A DNA stretch of 64,000 nucleotides, from the NCBI GenBank assembly GCA_016584305.1, contig JACEEZ010025310.1, positions 110,583 through 174,582 on the forward strand. The letters run 5' to 3'. This DNA comes from Chionoecetes opilio (Eukaryota > Arthropoda > Malacostraca > Decapoda > Majidae). The notes beneath the pieces were generated by a model that made no database searches, was not told the origin of the DNA, and worked only from the letters and a program-made list of their open reading frames with translations. Made by a program: the position numbers and the translations under genes. Below are positions 1 through 20,900 of the stretch, one piece after another (position 1 is the stretch's first letter; the number at the start of each line of letters is the position of its first letter).

Positions 1-378
1 CCTCGACCAACTCTTCTATTGTTTATCCGGATTCCTCGACCAACTCTTCTATTGTTTATCCGGATTCCTCGACCAACTCTTCTATTGTGTATCCGGATTC
101 CTCGACCAACTCTTCTATTGTGTATCCGGATTCCTCGACCAACTCTTCTATTGTGTATCCGGATTCCTCGACCAACTCTTCTATTGTGTATCCGGATTCC
201 TCGACCAACTCTTCTATTGTGTATCCGGATTCCTCGACCAACTCTTCTATTGTTTATCCGGATTCCTCGACCAACTCTTCTATTGTTTATCCGGATTCCT
301 CGACCAACTCTTCTATTGTGTATCCGGATTCCTCGACCAACTCTTCTATTGTTTATCCGGATTCCTCGACCAACTCCT
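1..378. repeat. 33-bp minisatellite, about 11.5 copies
   Basis: Eleven full copies and one partial copy of a 33-bp unit (CCTCGACCAACTCTTC at its start, TATCCGGATT at its end) run from the window edge. Copies differ mainly at one base (GTTTATCC or GTGTATCC). Because 33 is a multiple of three and the unit lacks stops in several frames, open frames appear on both strands, for example repeats of VYPDSSTNSSI or IRIPRPTLLLC. That is expected of such an array and is not in itself evidence of coding. The array may continue to the left of the window. Confidence 0.95.
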
Positions 379-485
379 CTTCCATTCCTAATTATTGTTA
401 TTTTTAGCATCTGTCATTATTGTATCGTCATTATTATGGGTATTCATTTTCCTTTCCCAGTTCTTTCTCTTGTCTATGTCTTGTA

Positions 486-553
486 AACAGGAACTACCAC
501 GTGTAGGTCTCGAGGCCTCTTGTAGCTTCCTTATTTTTTTATGTTCTTATGTC
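486..553 (+). mobile_element. 3' end fragment of a CR1-like retrotransposon
   Basis: This stretch (AACAGGAACTACCACG through CTTCCTTATTTTTTTATG) matches the terminal UTR of the dispersed element seen at 16275-16575 (-), 17675-17830 (-), 29704-29873 (+), 39036-39101 (-) and 41324-41387 (+). Only the last roughly 65 bp are present, consistent with 5' truncation. Confidence 0.75.
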
Positions 554-1302
554 GTAATGTTTTTTTCTTCTTCCTTTTACTGTCCTTTCCTCGTCCTCCT
601 CCTCCAAACACAACAGCATAAACTTCCAGTAAACTTGAAATATGAAGTGATAAAACGGCCACTTAAGTATCCATGTTGAGTAATAGGTCGTGGAGAGGAG
701 AGAGAGAGGGGGGGGGGGGGGAATGCATGTGTGCGTGTGCAAGAGAGGCGATTTCCCGAACAATAACGCCCCCCCCCCCTCCCTCCTACCTCCTTCTTTC
801 TTCCAGACCAAGGAAGAGGCCATGAGAAGGGAAGGAAAGCGGAGACATGTCAGGGTTTCTTTTCCCTCCCTCCCACTCCTCCTCCTCCTCTTCCTCTTCC
901 TTCCCTTCCACCACCCACCCTTCTCTTCCTCCTCCTCCTCCTCGAAGCGCGTTGACTTTTTTAGTTTTTTTTTTCTGTGTCTTTCATTTAGTGTAGGGGA
1001 TGGAAAAAAATTATGGAGGGAATAAAACTGTGTGCGTGAAAAAGGATCCGGTCAAGGTTGAGAAAGTGAGACCCAGGAGCAACTCAAATTGTGGTGGTGG
1101 TGGTATAGTAGTGGGACGTAAAAGAAAGTACTGAGAGAGGGAGAGGGGGGGGTAGTAATGACCTGAGTTTGGTGTTCGTGGTGATGAGGGTTGTGGTGAT
1201 GCGGCGTGTTGTGGTGAGGTGGTGTAACGGGACTGTGGTGAGGGATTGTGCCACACGATGATACAGACATAGGACGGGGGGGGGGGGTCAGGGAGGCAAG
1301 AG
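554..1302. other. Low-complexity, gene-free stretch
   Basis: This segment holds a poly-G run near 709-721, a poly-C run near 770-778, a pyrimidine-rich block at about 850-940 and GT/GGT-rich sequence at about 1090-1250. The open frames in it are compositional. I see no exon, RNA gene or element here. Confidence 0.6.
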
Positions 1303-1750
1303 GCGGTGGCCGAGTGGTTAGCGTCTTAGGGTGGTGAGCTCGATGTCCCGAGTTCGAATCCTGCTGGGGACACAACTCTTTCGGCCATCTTTAACATGGT
1401 CGACAAGAGCCTGGGAGGTGAGCACAAGGTCCCGAGTTCAAGTCCCACCAAGGAGCAACTGTAAATCTATCGTCGAGTGGCCGAAGCAGCCCGCATGCTG
1501 CATTCCTGTTCCGTCGACTGCGACTTCAAGTGTAGCGATGGGACAACAGGTAGCAGCGTGTGCCTTGAAACTGAGGGTAGACCATCATATAAAACGGACC
1601 TTCACCTATAACATCACAGGTGTCACTCTAAAAAATCCAGCCTGCGCCAACCAACGGGCGGAGGGCCAACCATCATCATCACGTCCTTCCATATGAATAT
1701 GATAAATAGCCTACTAGCGCTATAGGCTTCAATGTAAAAAAAAAGAAGAA
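1303..1750 (+). mobile_element. tRNA-derived SINE (family 1), with duplicated B box
   Basis: The head has an A-box-like TGGCCGAGTGGTTA at about 1308 and a B-box-like GAGTTCGAATCC at about 1351. A second B-box-like GAGTTCAAGTCC lies at about 1435, so the head appears partly duplicated. The body (GTCGAGTGGCC, CCTGCGCCAACC, AGGGCCAACCATCATC, CTATAGGCTTC) and the A-rich tail at 1736-1755 match the copies at 10181-10515 and 15941-16200. Confidence 0.75.
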
Positions 1751-2052
1751 AAAAAAGAGGGATGGAAAAGAAAGGGTAAAGGAAATAGTGTTATAAGAGG
1801 GAGGTTGGATGGTCCTTGAAAGGGATGGAAGGGAGGGGGGAAAGAAAATGGCTTGTTTGTTACGACATGACTGTCATCGACTACCCGACTATGTTAGTCT
1901 ATAGATAAGTGTTTGCTTTGTATCACCGGAGACTCCTTGGGACTTCCTCAAATCTATAAAGTCTAGTTGTCAGTTGTTGTTTTTACTACATTCCAGCGTG
2001 AGTGTTGTCCCCACCTGGCTGCCCCAATTAATGGCCTTCCTTTGTCTCTCAG

Positions 2053-10977
<8,925 letters not shown>

Positions 10978-12260
10978 AAATACTGGTGAGAAGTGATAGT
11001 GCTTGAGGCAAGAAGGGGACGGGTGCCACCACCATGGCCGGCCAGGACCACGGAGGCCCGGCAGTGGAGGCGTTGGTGTGTGTGCGCTGTGAGGAGTGTC
11101 GGCACTTGATGCATTCCCGGCTCCTTCAATCCAGTGCAGTGAGTTGCCGAGGACACTCGCTTGAAGATCAGTCAGTATCACAATGATCGGGATTGTACAG
11201 CTTCACGCACCGTGAGGAACATTGCAATATGGTTATCTTGATAAAGATAAATTGTATACAGAAAAGATATCACACAGATCAGATGCGAACTAATTCTGTA
11301 GTTCACGTTTTGGCCCAAAACACTACCAGCTGCATAGTGGACAAGGGTTGCATGCGACTACAGAAGCACTGCATAGACATCTAAAGTATTACACTGTGTT
11401 TACTGTATTCAGGAATATTTATTTTACCATCATATCAGTATTGGGATAAAAGATTATATGAAGGTTTGAACTCTGATTACAAGTGACAAGTAAAGGGAGT
11501 ATATAAATTAATCTACATAAGGGACACTTTTTTGCTTTCGTTCAATGTGGGATTCAGTGGTTATGAAGACTGGGCATGGGGTGAAGTGGCTATAAAGACT
11601 TGAGTGTATATCTATATAGATTTTCATTACTTTAAAAACCACTATCAGGACATTTTCAGATGACCTTAATTGTACTGTTGCACTAAATAGTCTTACTGGG
11701 GAAATTTTACTTTGAAGGAAAAGCTAGACGAGGAATCTTAAAAGGAAAAAATTACTCTATGCTTTCAAGGTGAAGGCCACATGTGCTTAGCTGCCGGGAG
11801 GCATTGGACACTATCAGCTTCCGGGCAAACTGCAAAGCTTGTACATAAATCATAATTGGTTGGTTACTTTTTAAGCTTGGACAATGAACACAGTGGTGGA
11901 GTTAGTGACGGGTGACCAGCACCGGGCTGCCCTCGCTGCTGTCTGCCTTCATAAAGACATTTTGTTGAAACTATGCAAGGTCTTGCTCACCTATATATGT
12001 AAATAATGCCATGTTGATGGAGGACTTTTGTGCCTGTTTGTTTGGAGATTTATAAGTGTTGTAGCCTGTGTGTACCAGTGACTGGGGTGTGTGCTTACAA
12101 AACTTGTGTCTTGTAGCATGTACCAAAGCATGTACCTTGGTAAAGGTTTTCACCAGAAAATGGTATCATTTTGATGCATTTGAATTTTCATAGTCATACA
12201 CTATGTTGAGTTTTGAGTGTATCATGATTAATAATATAAATAAAAATGTTTTATCATACA
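10978..12260 (+). other. Probable 3' UTR of the AAA gene
   Basis: From the TGA at 10975-10977 to the AATAAA at 12239-12244 there are no repeats of the families found elsewhere and no convincing exon. The simplest reading is a long 3' UTR of about 1.25 kb. Transcript ends are not visible from sequence alone. Confidence 0.5.
12239..12244 (+). terminator. Candidate polyadenylation signal, AAA gene
   Basis: AATAAA lies about 1.26 kb after the stop codon, near the point where the convergent PDIA4 gene would end on the other strand. Confidence 0.45.
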
Positions 12261-12439
12261 CCACGGGATAGTTCAGCGAGGCTTGCAGCAAAGCCACACC
12301 TTCCCTTTACACACAGTACTGCAGAGGCAGACCTCCAGCCGTCCCTCCCGTCCCTCCTCAAGGGGCATCCCACTCGCTCATCATTCAAGAATGTGGTTGA
12401 AAAATCAAAAACTTTTTATAAATGAAATATTTCTTATCA

Positions 12440-12445
12440 TTTATT
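12440..12445 (-). terminator. Candidate polyadenylation signal, PDIA4
   Basis: TTTATT on + reads AATAAA on -, about 550 bp past the PDIA4 stop codon. With 12239-12244 on the other strand, the two convergent genes would end about 200 bp apart without overlapping. Confidence 0.4.
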
Positions 12446-12992
12446 TTAGAAAATTAGAAAATCATCCCACATTCCAAGTAGAAACCAAAGTTTGGAAATA
12501 ATAATTAATTCCCGGCATGTTGTGGCATCAGCAGAGGGAGTCTTGGCACCCCACGCCACGATGCTAATCACATTTGTATCACAACACACAAGGGTTCCCT
12601 GCAGGTGAACAATGACTGTGCTGCCAAACAACCCCCAAGTCTCTGCCTCCTCACAGCAAAGACTAGTGCACACATGATAGGAGCATTGTCACCCTTGTGC
12701 AGAACTTTGGCTTCACTACACAAATATTGTGTAGACTAAAGCATAGAAATACTAAGTACTAACTCAGATCTATGACAAGCTCCCAAGACTAAGCTGGGCG
12801 CAAGAATCAAGGTGAGCACAGAGTCATGAAGGTAAGAGCCTGGCAGTTAGTAAAGTCCTTCAATCTCCTGACATTTCACAGATTGTCACAAAGATCCCGG
12901 CAAATAACTTATCACCGGTCGTCCACACTACTATTATTAGTTGTATTGAATTGGCTAAGCTACACTACCTCCTACCTTTAATTTAAGCTATA

Positions 12993-15900
12993 TTAAAGTT
13001 CATCTTTGGTCGATTGGGTAGGCATTTTGCTAGAGGACTCTGCAATGACAAATTCCTGCAAGAAAAGAATGGCAGTTATTAGATATAATATAAATTTTAA
13101 GACTGGTAACATTTCCATTTTAACATGGTAACACTTTCATTTGCTTCAAATAATTTTTGTATATCCCTTAAAAGGCACTATTACTTTACCCCCTCCCCTC
13201 TCTAGTGGTGTATGTGTGTGTATTCATCTAGTTGTATTTTACAGGGCCAGAGCAATGCTCGTATGGCCCAGTCTCCATATCAACATATTTATCATTCATC
13301 CTTAGTGCTTAGTTTTTTGGCCTAAGCCAGCACCCCGGAGAGCAGGTCACAAACCCCAGCCAACACCCAGTACCCATTCACTGCTGGGTGGACAGGGGCT
13401 CGGGTTTTAAGGAAACGGCCCATATGTTTCCGCTCCGCCCGGGGATCGAACCCGGGACTTATCGGTTGTGAACCGAGCGTGCCACCCCTACACTACGGAG
13501 TAGCCCAACTCCGTAACAAGTGTGTGTGCGTGCGTGCAATACCTTGAGTGACTTGAGGGAGCGGTCGCCAGTGTAGGGGATGGGCTTCATCTCGGCTGCC
13601 CTCAGGAAGAAGATGGTGGGGAAGCCCTCCACCTTGAAGCTTGGATGCACATCGTTGGCCACGGCATCCATCTTGGCCACCACCAGGTTAGGATGGGACT
13701 TGGCGAGTTGCTTGGCCAGCTTCTTGTACACTGGCTCCAGGGTCTTGCAGTGGCCACACCACGGCGCATAGAACTCAATCAACACATCCTTGTCTGCGGT
13801 TTCCAGCACCTCTTGCTCAAAGGTGCGCGCCACCACCACCCTCACAGGCCCCTCCTGGCGACGCGGCACCGGCTGGGACTTGAGGACTGGCAGCACCTCG
13901 CCTGGGGTGATTATTTCTTGGTTAAAAACAAGGATTACTTCTCTACACTAAACAAAATGGAGTTAATGGTATGGTTTTTATTCAATGGTTCAAATGAAGT
14001 TTCTGAGTGGCCTACTGCTCCTTTGAAAGAAAGTAATTTGGTGTCGAGTTGCATTCGAGTCAGTGAGAAAGTATCTTTTTTTTTTTAAAGTAGCATTGTA
14101 AGAAAGTCAAACACGATAATTCTCAACCCGTGAAGGCAAGACCCGAGGCAGCAGAACAGTCTTTGTATCTGGTGAAACATTTTTGTTTACCTGGAGTCAA
14201 AAGTTGGAGAAAGAAAGTACTCTCCATTCTTTCCCAGACATGCTTTTATCCATAAAGGAAAATTTATCATAACTAATATAGAGGAAAACTTACCACTTTT
14301 GAAGTCTTTGACAAAGTCCTCAAGCATTTCTGTGGAGAAGTCTTCCTCGGGCTCCATGCGGTACCTGGCAACACGGCGGGGGGGGGGGGGGGGGGGGGGG
14401 AGCATTACATCCACTGTTTTGCTTTACAGTCAAATAAAAGAGATGCATGTGTAGCTAATGTGTTGGGTCAGGCAAAACAGGAGCCATCTAAATGTTTGCA
14501 TGTACATTGAATACAGTGAACAACATGTTACTTCCAGTGTATGTGTACAATGCAAAGGCTGCCGTCACATCACTCAGACAACGGCAACAATTTGAAAGTA
14601 AAAGAGCAAACATACACCCATCATACATCATGCAATATAAAGGTTCCTTATCTATACAGAAACACTGCAGTGATACAGCAAATTACTTAAATATTTACAA
14701 ATTATGTTATAAAATTGAATCATTGAGGATTTTATAATAGAATCTAAAAAAAATAAACAGTTAAGATTTTGTAGGATTTCAGTGTGGACAAGAGTAAGTT
14801 CTTGGTGAAGGGAGAGTGGCAACTCAGTTCACTAGACTCATTTACACAGTGCGTCACACAGTGGGCACTGTCCCTGCTACACACCATGCTTATACCGCGC
14901 GATGGTCAGGTTGATAACCCGCTGGACTGCCATTCTGTGGTAGCCGGTTCAAATCCTCACTGCTCCCGGGGATTATTCACTGATAAATTCGGGCGATTAC
15001 TGTCCCCCTTAAGCAAGGGGATGGAGGTGTGCGAGGGCCCAGCATTACCCTAAGATCGGTAATAATGAGCTCCAAGCTCGCACCAGGATTGTGAAACTGG
15101 CGATCACGAGTCAGACTTGCGTGGACAAGACCATGGGTGAATAACATTAAGTGCCCTGGGTTCTCAACAGGCATGGAGGAATCTGGCAACCCATCAATGG
15201 AGTTATTTTGTTTGGGGATCATGCTTCACTAGCCGATATTGACAATATAAGGCGAGTGTCTCTACAAAAAAACACGATGGATGGGTCGCCAGATAGACCG
15301 CTTCTGTTATCCCCGGGGCACACTGGAGGTGTGCAGCAGGGACAGTGCACTGGCTGTCCCACTGTGTAAACGGGCCTTAAAAGTGACAAACAACTGTGGA
15401 AAATATGGAGACAACTAAATAATAAAATAGAACAGTTGATTTAAAGATATTTGTAGATATAGGAAAGTTGATGAAATTTTGAAAGAAAAGTAAGTTAACA
15501 TAATACATAATAACATAAGTGAAAAGCCGGAGCAGAATAAAGTTGACAGGGACAAGAAATGAACAGTGATGAGAGGTAAGCTACTTACTTGAAGGATGTG
15601 GTGAAAACCCCAACATGAATGTCTTCCCCAGAGTCCTCAAAACCCAAATTCTTGATCTCTTCATCAAACTCTTCCTCGGCAGCGATGGCGAAGGTTATGT
15701 CCCTGTACTTGTCAGCCACGGGAAGGATCTTGTTGCGGATGATCTGGGTACCTGCATGAAACAATGCCACTTGTTAAGTAAGGAGGGCGAGTTGTAAAGA
15801 TAATCTTGTTTATTAATCTGGGTAGTCTGCCATTAATAACTACACATCTGTGATGCTTAGCTTACCAATAACAACATAAGTATGTACTATTTAGTCCATG

Positions 15901-17872
15901 TATTAATCTATCTCTATTATCTCTATATCTCTATTAACTAGAGGCCGTCGAGTGGCCTAAGAACACCCACATGCCCTGCCCATCAACTCTACCTTCGATT
16001 GCGAGTGCATCGGAGGATACAGGGGGGCGGCATGAGCCTCTATAGGCGTCGCTATAAAAATCCTGCCTGCGCCACCACGGGCGAGGACCAATCATCACAG
16101 CCCTCAAGTGAACCTCCAGAGCCTACCATCCCATCCCTGGGTCACCACTGCCTACAGGCGCTATAGGCACAAATGTATAAAAAAAAACTAAAAAAAAAAA
16201 AAATTTAAACTATAAAATCTATCTCGTTCCAAAGAACTCCAAGAGGATGGCTGTGACCGAAGTTTCCATATCTTCATAAGAACATAAGAAAATAAGAAAG
16301 CTACAAGAGGCCGTGAGACTTACACGAAGTAGTTCCTGTTACTTAACACTACCTACATCCACCTTTCATCCCCATCCATGAATTTATCTAGCCTCCTTTT
16401 AAAGCTCCCTAATGACTCCGCACTGACCACCTGTCTACCGAGTCCATTCCAATCATTTACCACCCTATTTGTGAACCAGCTTTTCCCTATTTCCTTTCTA
16501 AATCTATGCTTTTCCAGTTTGAATACGTTACTTCTTGTTCTACCCTGCTTAATAGCCGTAAGAACTTTTCCTACACTACACCACTACAGTCCTAAGTCCT
16601 ACACCACTTTCCTACTACGATCATTTTTCCTTTTCCTTTTTTCTCCTTTATTGTATCCCTTTATCCACTTTTAATGCGAGAGTATTGTACCCTCACACAC
16701 ATCTAGGGAAAGCGTTCAACAATATCACGCCTTACTTCATAACCGGCTGCATCGTCTTAGTTTTCCACAACATTCCTTCCCTCATTGCATACTCTAATCC
16801 TCTCATTCTTCTCTTGCCCCTTTCTCGCACACACCAGCACTCTGACCTCTCATTTCACAGAGGGTCGTCTTCTAGTACCCACCGCATCTACTATACGCAT
16901 CGAAAGTCATTCAATGTGACCAAACCATCCTAAGAGTGTTGTACTTTACCCTCTTAACACTATTTCATTCTTTCACCTTTAAGACTCATCAAACTTGTTA
17001 TACACATTTTCATTACTTCCACAATTCTTCTCACACCACAGGAACTCTCATTTCAACTGCCTGGATCCTTGACCTTCGCCTTTCATCCCACACCAGTCTC
17101 ACTTGCATATTAGATTGTAGAACTATTGCATCTCAGTCCTTCTTTTTACCTCTAAGCTCATTTATCACTTTGGACATTAAACTCTTACTTTATTATACGA
17201 GCTCTCAAAATCTAGCACTTCAATTTTACTACTTTCAATCACAAATCACCTTACTTTTGTTACTATTCACATTCACAAGTCAATAACTAAAACCAAACCA
17301 AAATTCAAAGTTCTAATCTGACAAATTCCATGAATATTGTAAGAAATCACAGCTTCGTGAAATGTTGGGGAAAATCTTATAAATGAAGGGAAGCTAAGAA
17401 CAAAGGATCAACATTACTGCCACACACGCCACACAATAATCAGACAAGCTGCCTCACAGCCCCCCTGCCGGACACTCACCTTTGACGTAGTGGTGTGAGA
17501 AGCTGACATCGTAGTACACAACAATGAGCGGTCTGTTCTCGTACTTGAAGCCCATATTCTCCTTGGTGCGCTGGCCAACCAGGGACACACTCTTCTTGGC
17601 GATCCAGGGAACCATCTCTTTGTATGTCCCCGAGACCTAGTAAAGGCAAGGGTCAGGCATTCAAGACATCGTACATAAGAAAATAAGGAAGCTACAAGAG
17701 GCCATGAGACTTACACGTGGTAGTTCCTGTTACTTCACACTACCTACATCCACCTTTCATCCCTATCCATGAAATTGTCTAGCCTCCTTTTAAAACTACC
17801 TATTGAGTCCACACTAACTACCTGAGCCTGTACCAATCTACCTTTCTACATCACTGCAGGATGAGTGGGTGA

Positions 17873-17912
<40 letters not shown>

Positions 17913-20900
17913 CATCATCAAAAAGAACCAACACATTGTATGGAGCTTTCTTTAAGGCCTTTTAAGTCTTTAACAATATTTTTCCAAGTGGTTAACTCCC
18001 AAAATATATGGGACATGATGACACAGGAAAAAATTTGTTAACTACAGATCTTCACACCATGGCAAAAATTTCAAGGTATATAAATCACACATCATGAACA
18101 TTCAAATCTAAATGTTAAGCATACAATGGAATATCTCAACACATCACAAATTGACTTTACCTATAGACAAAGGGCTCCAGTTCCTTCACTAGGGTGCTGT
18201 GAATACTCTGCCTCCATCTTCATCTAAAGGTAATGTCAGATCAACGGCTCAAAGGAGATGTATCCGTCGTCTATGCTGCAGTCACCCAGAATGTAGCTCT
18301 AGTCTTCTGCCTGTCATTATCTAAGCCTCCTGTTTTGTTAAGTACTATTTGCTGCCACCACCAAAATTTGCACCAGGGTTTACTTCAGGCTTGATGGATA
18401 ACAATGCAAAGATCCGCCTCTCTTTTCATTGAGGGACTAAATTAGTTATCAACACAGAAGCATTAAGAGAGGGCCAAAACATTATTTACAGGGTGCAGCA
18501 AAGGAATTTTCTTAATTATCAGATATCATAATATCCTTTGGACATTTACGAAGGTGCTCTGGTGGTTACCTTGGTGAACTTGAAAATCTTGTCCTCATAC
18601 TTGGAGTGGAAGAGATCTGGCACGATGACGGTGATGGTGTTGGCCTTCAGCTTGAGACGGTCGGCAACGCTACTGTCAAAGGTGTGGAAAAACGGCAACT
18701 TACCTGAAAAATAACATAACATTCACTCGGTCACTCAATTTCTCTTATTATAAGCTATGGAGAACTTTGCTTCAAGATTAACTGTTAAAACTATTTGCAT
18801 AATAATGTAGCAAAATAATGCACATTTTTTTTTTTACTTATTGAATCAACCTACTCGAAGGCTATCAGTCAAAAAGGCTCTTCTTAATCTTGTGACCTGT
18901 GTCACTTGTGCACCGTTGGCCTCAATACTTGACATCACTCCAACATTTGATGGCAGGTAACTTTATATCATGATTGGTTTGAATGACCAGGACTTATTGT
19001 CTAGCCGGATATCCGTATCCGGCAATCCAGATTAGACGGATATCCGGTTATCCAGCCAAGAGAAATTTGGCCGGATATCTGGTATCCGGCCAAATCACTA
19101 TCCGGTACAACCCTAGAAATTACTTCCAACATCCAGATAAGCCTCCCTGATGGCACAAAGAAGCTACAGTTTCACTCACTTCTGAGTTGATTTGCTGCAG
19201 CAATGTACTCCTCGAACATGTCATTTTTTTCAGAGAAGAAGCCGATAACATTGGCGTTTGTCCTGGCGAAATTATTGGCAATCTCCAGTACTGTGGCGAC
19301 TTCCCTGGACGGCAGCTTGGCCTGCTCCCTCATGTACTCCACAATGCCGGCCTCGTCACGCCGTCCCTTGAACTCAAACTGCCTCCCTTTGCGGAATATC
19401 TGCGGAGAACAAAACCTTTGTCATACAGGTGGCCTTTTCATACAGGTGGCCTTTTTCATACAGTTGCCTTTTCCTAAATACCCGGAGTGGGACTTGACAA
19501 AACAGACGTGTATAACTAATGCAGCATAAATGTAAAGCCTCTGCATAATTAGAATAGAAACTCAAGTCTATTCAATCAATGCTTTATAAGTTAAGATCCT
19601 CTGTATAATAAGTGCTACAGAAAAGGAATTTAATTATCCATGCCATAAAAGTAGGTAAAGTAAAGATGGGAGCAGGTTGCACGTGGCCTCTGTGCTTATC
19701 TCCGTGGCATTAGCCCTTGAGCCTGTGGTGGGTATAGGAACCCACTACCCCGGGACATCAGGCTAGTGTGACATCCGGGTTACCACAGTTACCTTCCCCA
19801 GGTACCCATTTATTGACCAACCCGAAAGGGAGTGCTGGTTGGGCTGCACACAAGACTGCCCTGGCCAAGATTTGAACCAGGGCCGCGTGTTTGTAGCCAA
19901 GCACGCCAGCCACCACACCACGGAGGTGCACACATAGATGTAGGGAATAAGTTGAGACATATTTCATTCAGTCTCATCCTAGGACAAGACAATGTAGGAA
20001 ATACTCACAATGAGTGTTGGGTAGCCTTTGATATCAAACTGGTTGAACAGATCCTTCTCCACAATGCCATTCACCTTGCCCAGAACAATGCCTTCCTTTT
20101 TAAGGTCTCTCGCTGCTCCCTCAAAGTCTGGTTCAAGCTGTGGAAGACATGGCATTGGTAACCAGCAGAGAAAACTTAACATTCCTCGAAATCAAGGTAA
20201 CACAAGTTAGGATCATCTTATGCCAAACACAGCCGGACATACTCCACAGTAACAGCACTCTCGGGGCAGCATTACTTACAGCATCACAGTGCTTGCACCC
20301 AGGAACGTAGAAATCAACAAGCACAAGCTCCTTTGACTGGATGACCTCAGAGAAGTTGGAGGAGGACAGAACAACAACAGCAGAGGGTGGAGGGGCGTAG
20401 TTGGGGTCAGCGTGCATGCGCATGTACTCCGCCAGCGCTGTGGGGAGGCAAGGGAAGGAGGCAAAGCTGGTTAACAAGCTGTATTAACGGCAAAGCTGTA
20501 CTGTTATGGGCCTGATTCGAGTACATGATCAGGACACGGCTAAAATGCAGTTTAAAGACTAAAAAAGCAGAGAAGAATTGTGCAGTACTACTGAAGATTT
20601 TATACTTTATTGTATCACCTAAAAACACACGAGCACAACTTGCAATTGGCTACTCTCTCGAATCACCTACGAGAAAGTGAAACAGTGACAAAGCTGAGGC
20701 CATGAACATTAAGGCTCTACTATTAATGGCATAAAATAATTAAGTCGTGCCATCATCACTCCATCCCTGCACCACCCTGGCAGGAGTGGACCGTCTCACC
20801 TCCAGCAGTGCGGCCGCCTCGGTAGTCCTCCACCATCTCTCCCTTCTTGAACAGCTTGAGGGTTGGGTAGCCGCTCACATCATACTGCTTGCCTAACTCC

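Noticed and set aside
690..1025. 111-codon open frame on +
   Set aside because: Built from poly-G, poly-C and pyrimidine tracts; no coding character.
1331..1696. 121-codon open frame on +
   Set aside because: Lies within a tRNA-derived SINE that recurs at 10181 and 15941.
13425..13507. A tRNA-Val(CAC) gene on -
   Set aside because: Anticodon loop and B box look good, but the acceptor stem has a mismatch, the D arm is unusual and the sequence continues into a SINE body.
16378..17286. Three consecutive open frames on + (98, 82 and 116 codons) inside a PDIA4 intron
   Set aside because: T/C-rich composition without domains; the first is antisense to the CR1-like fragment.
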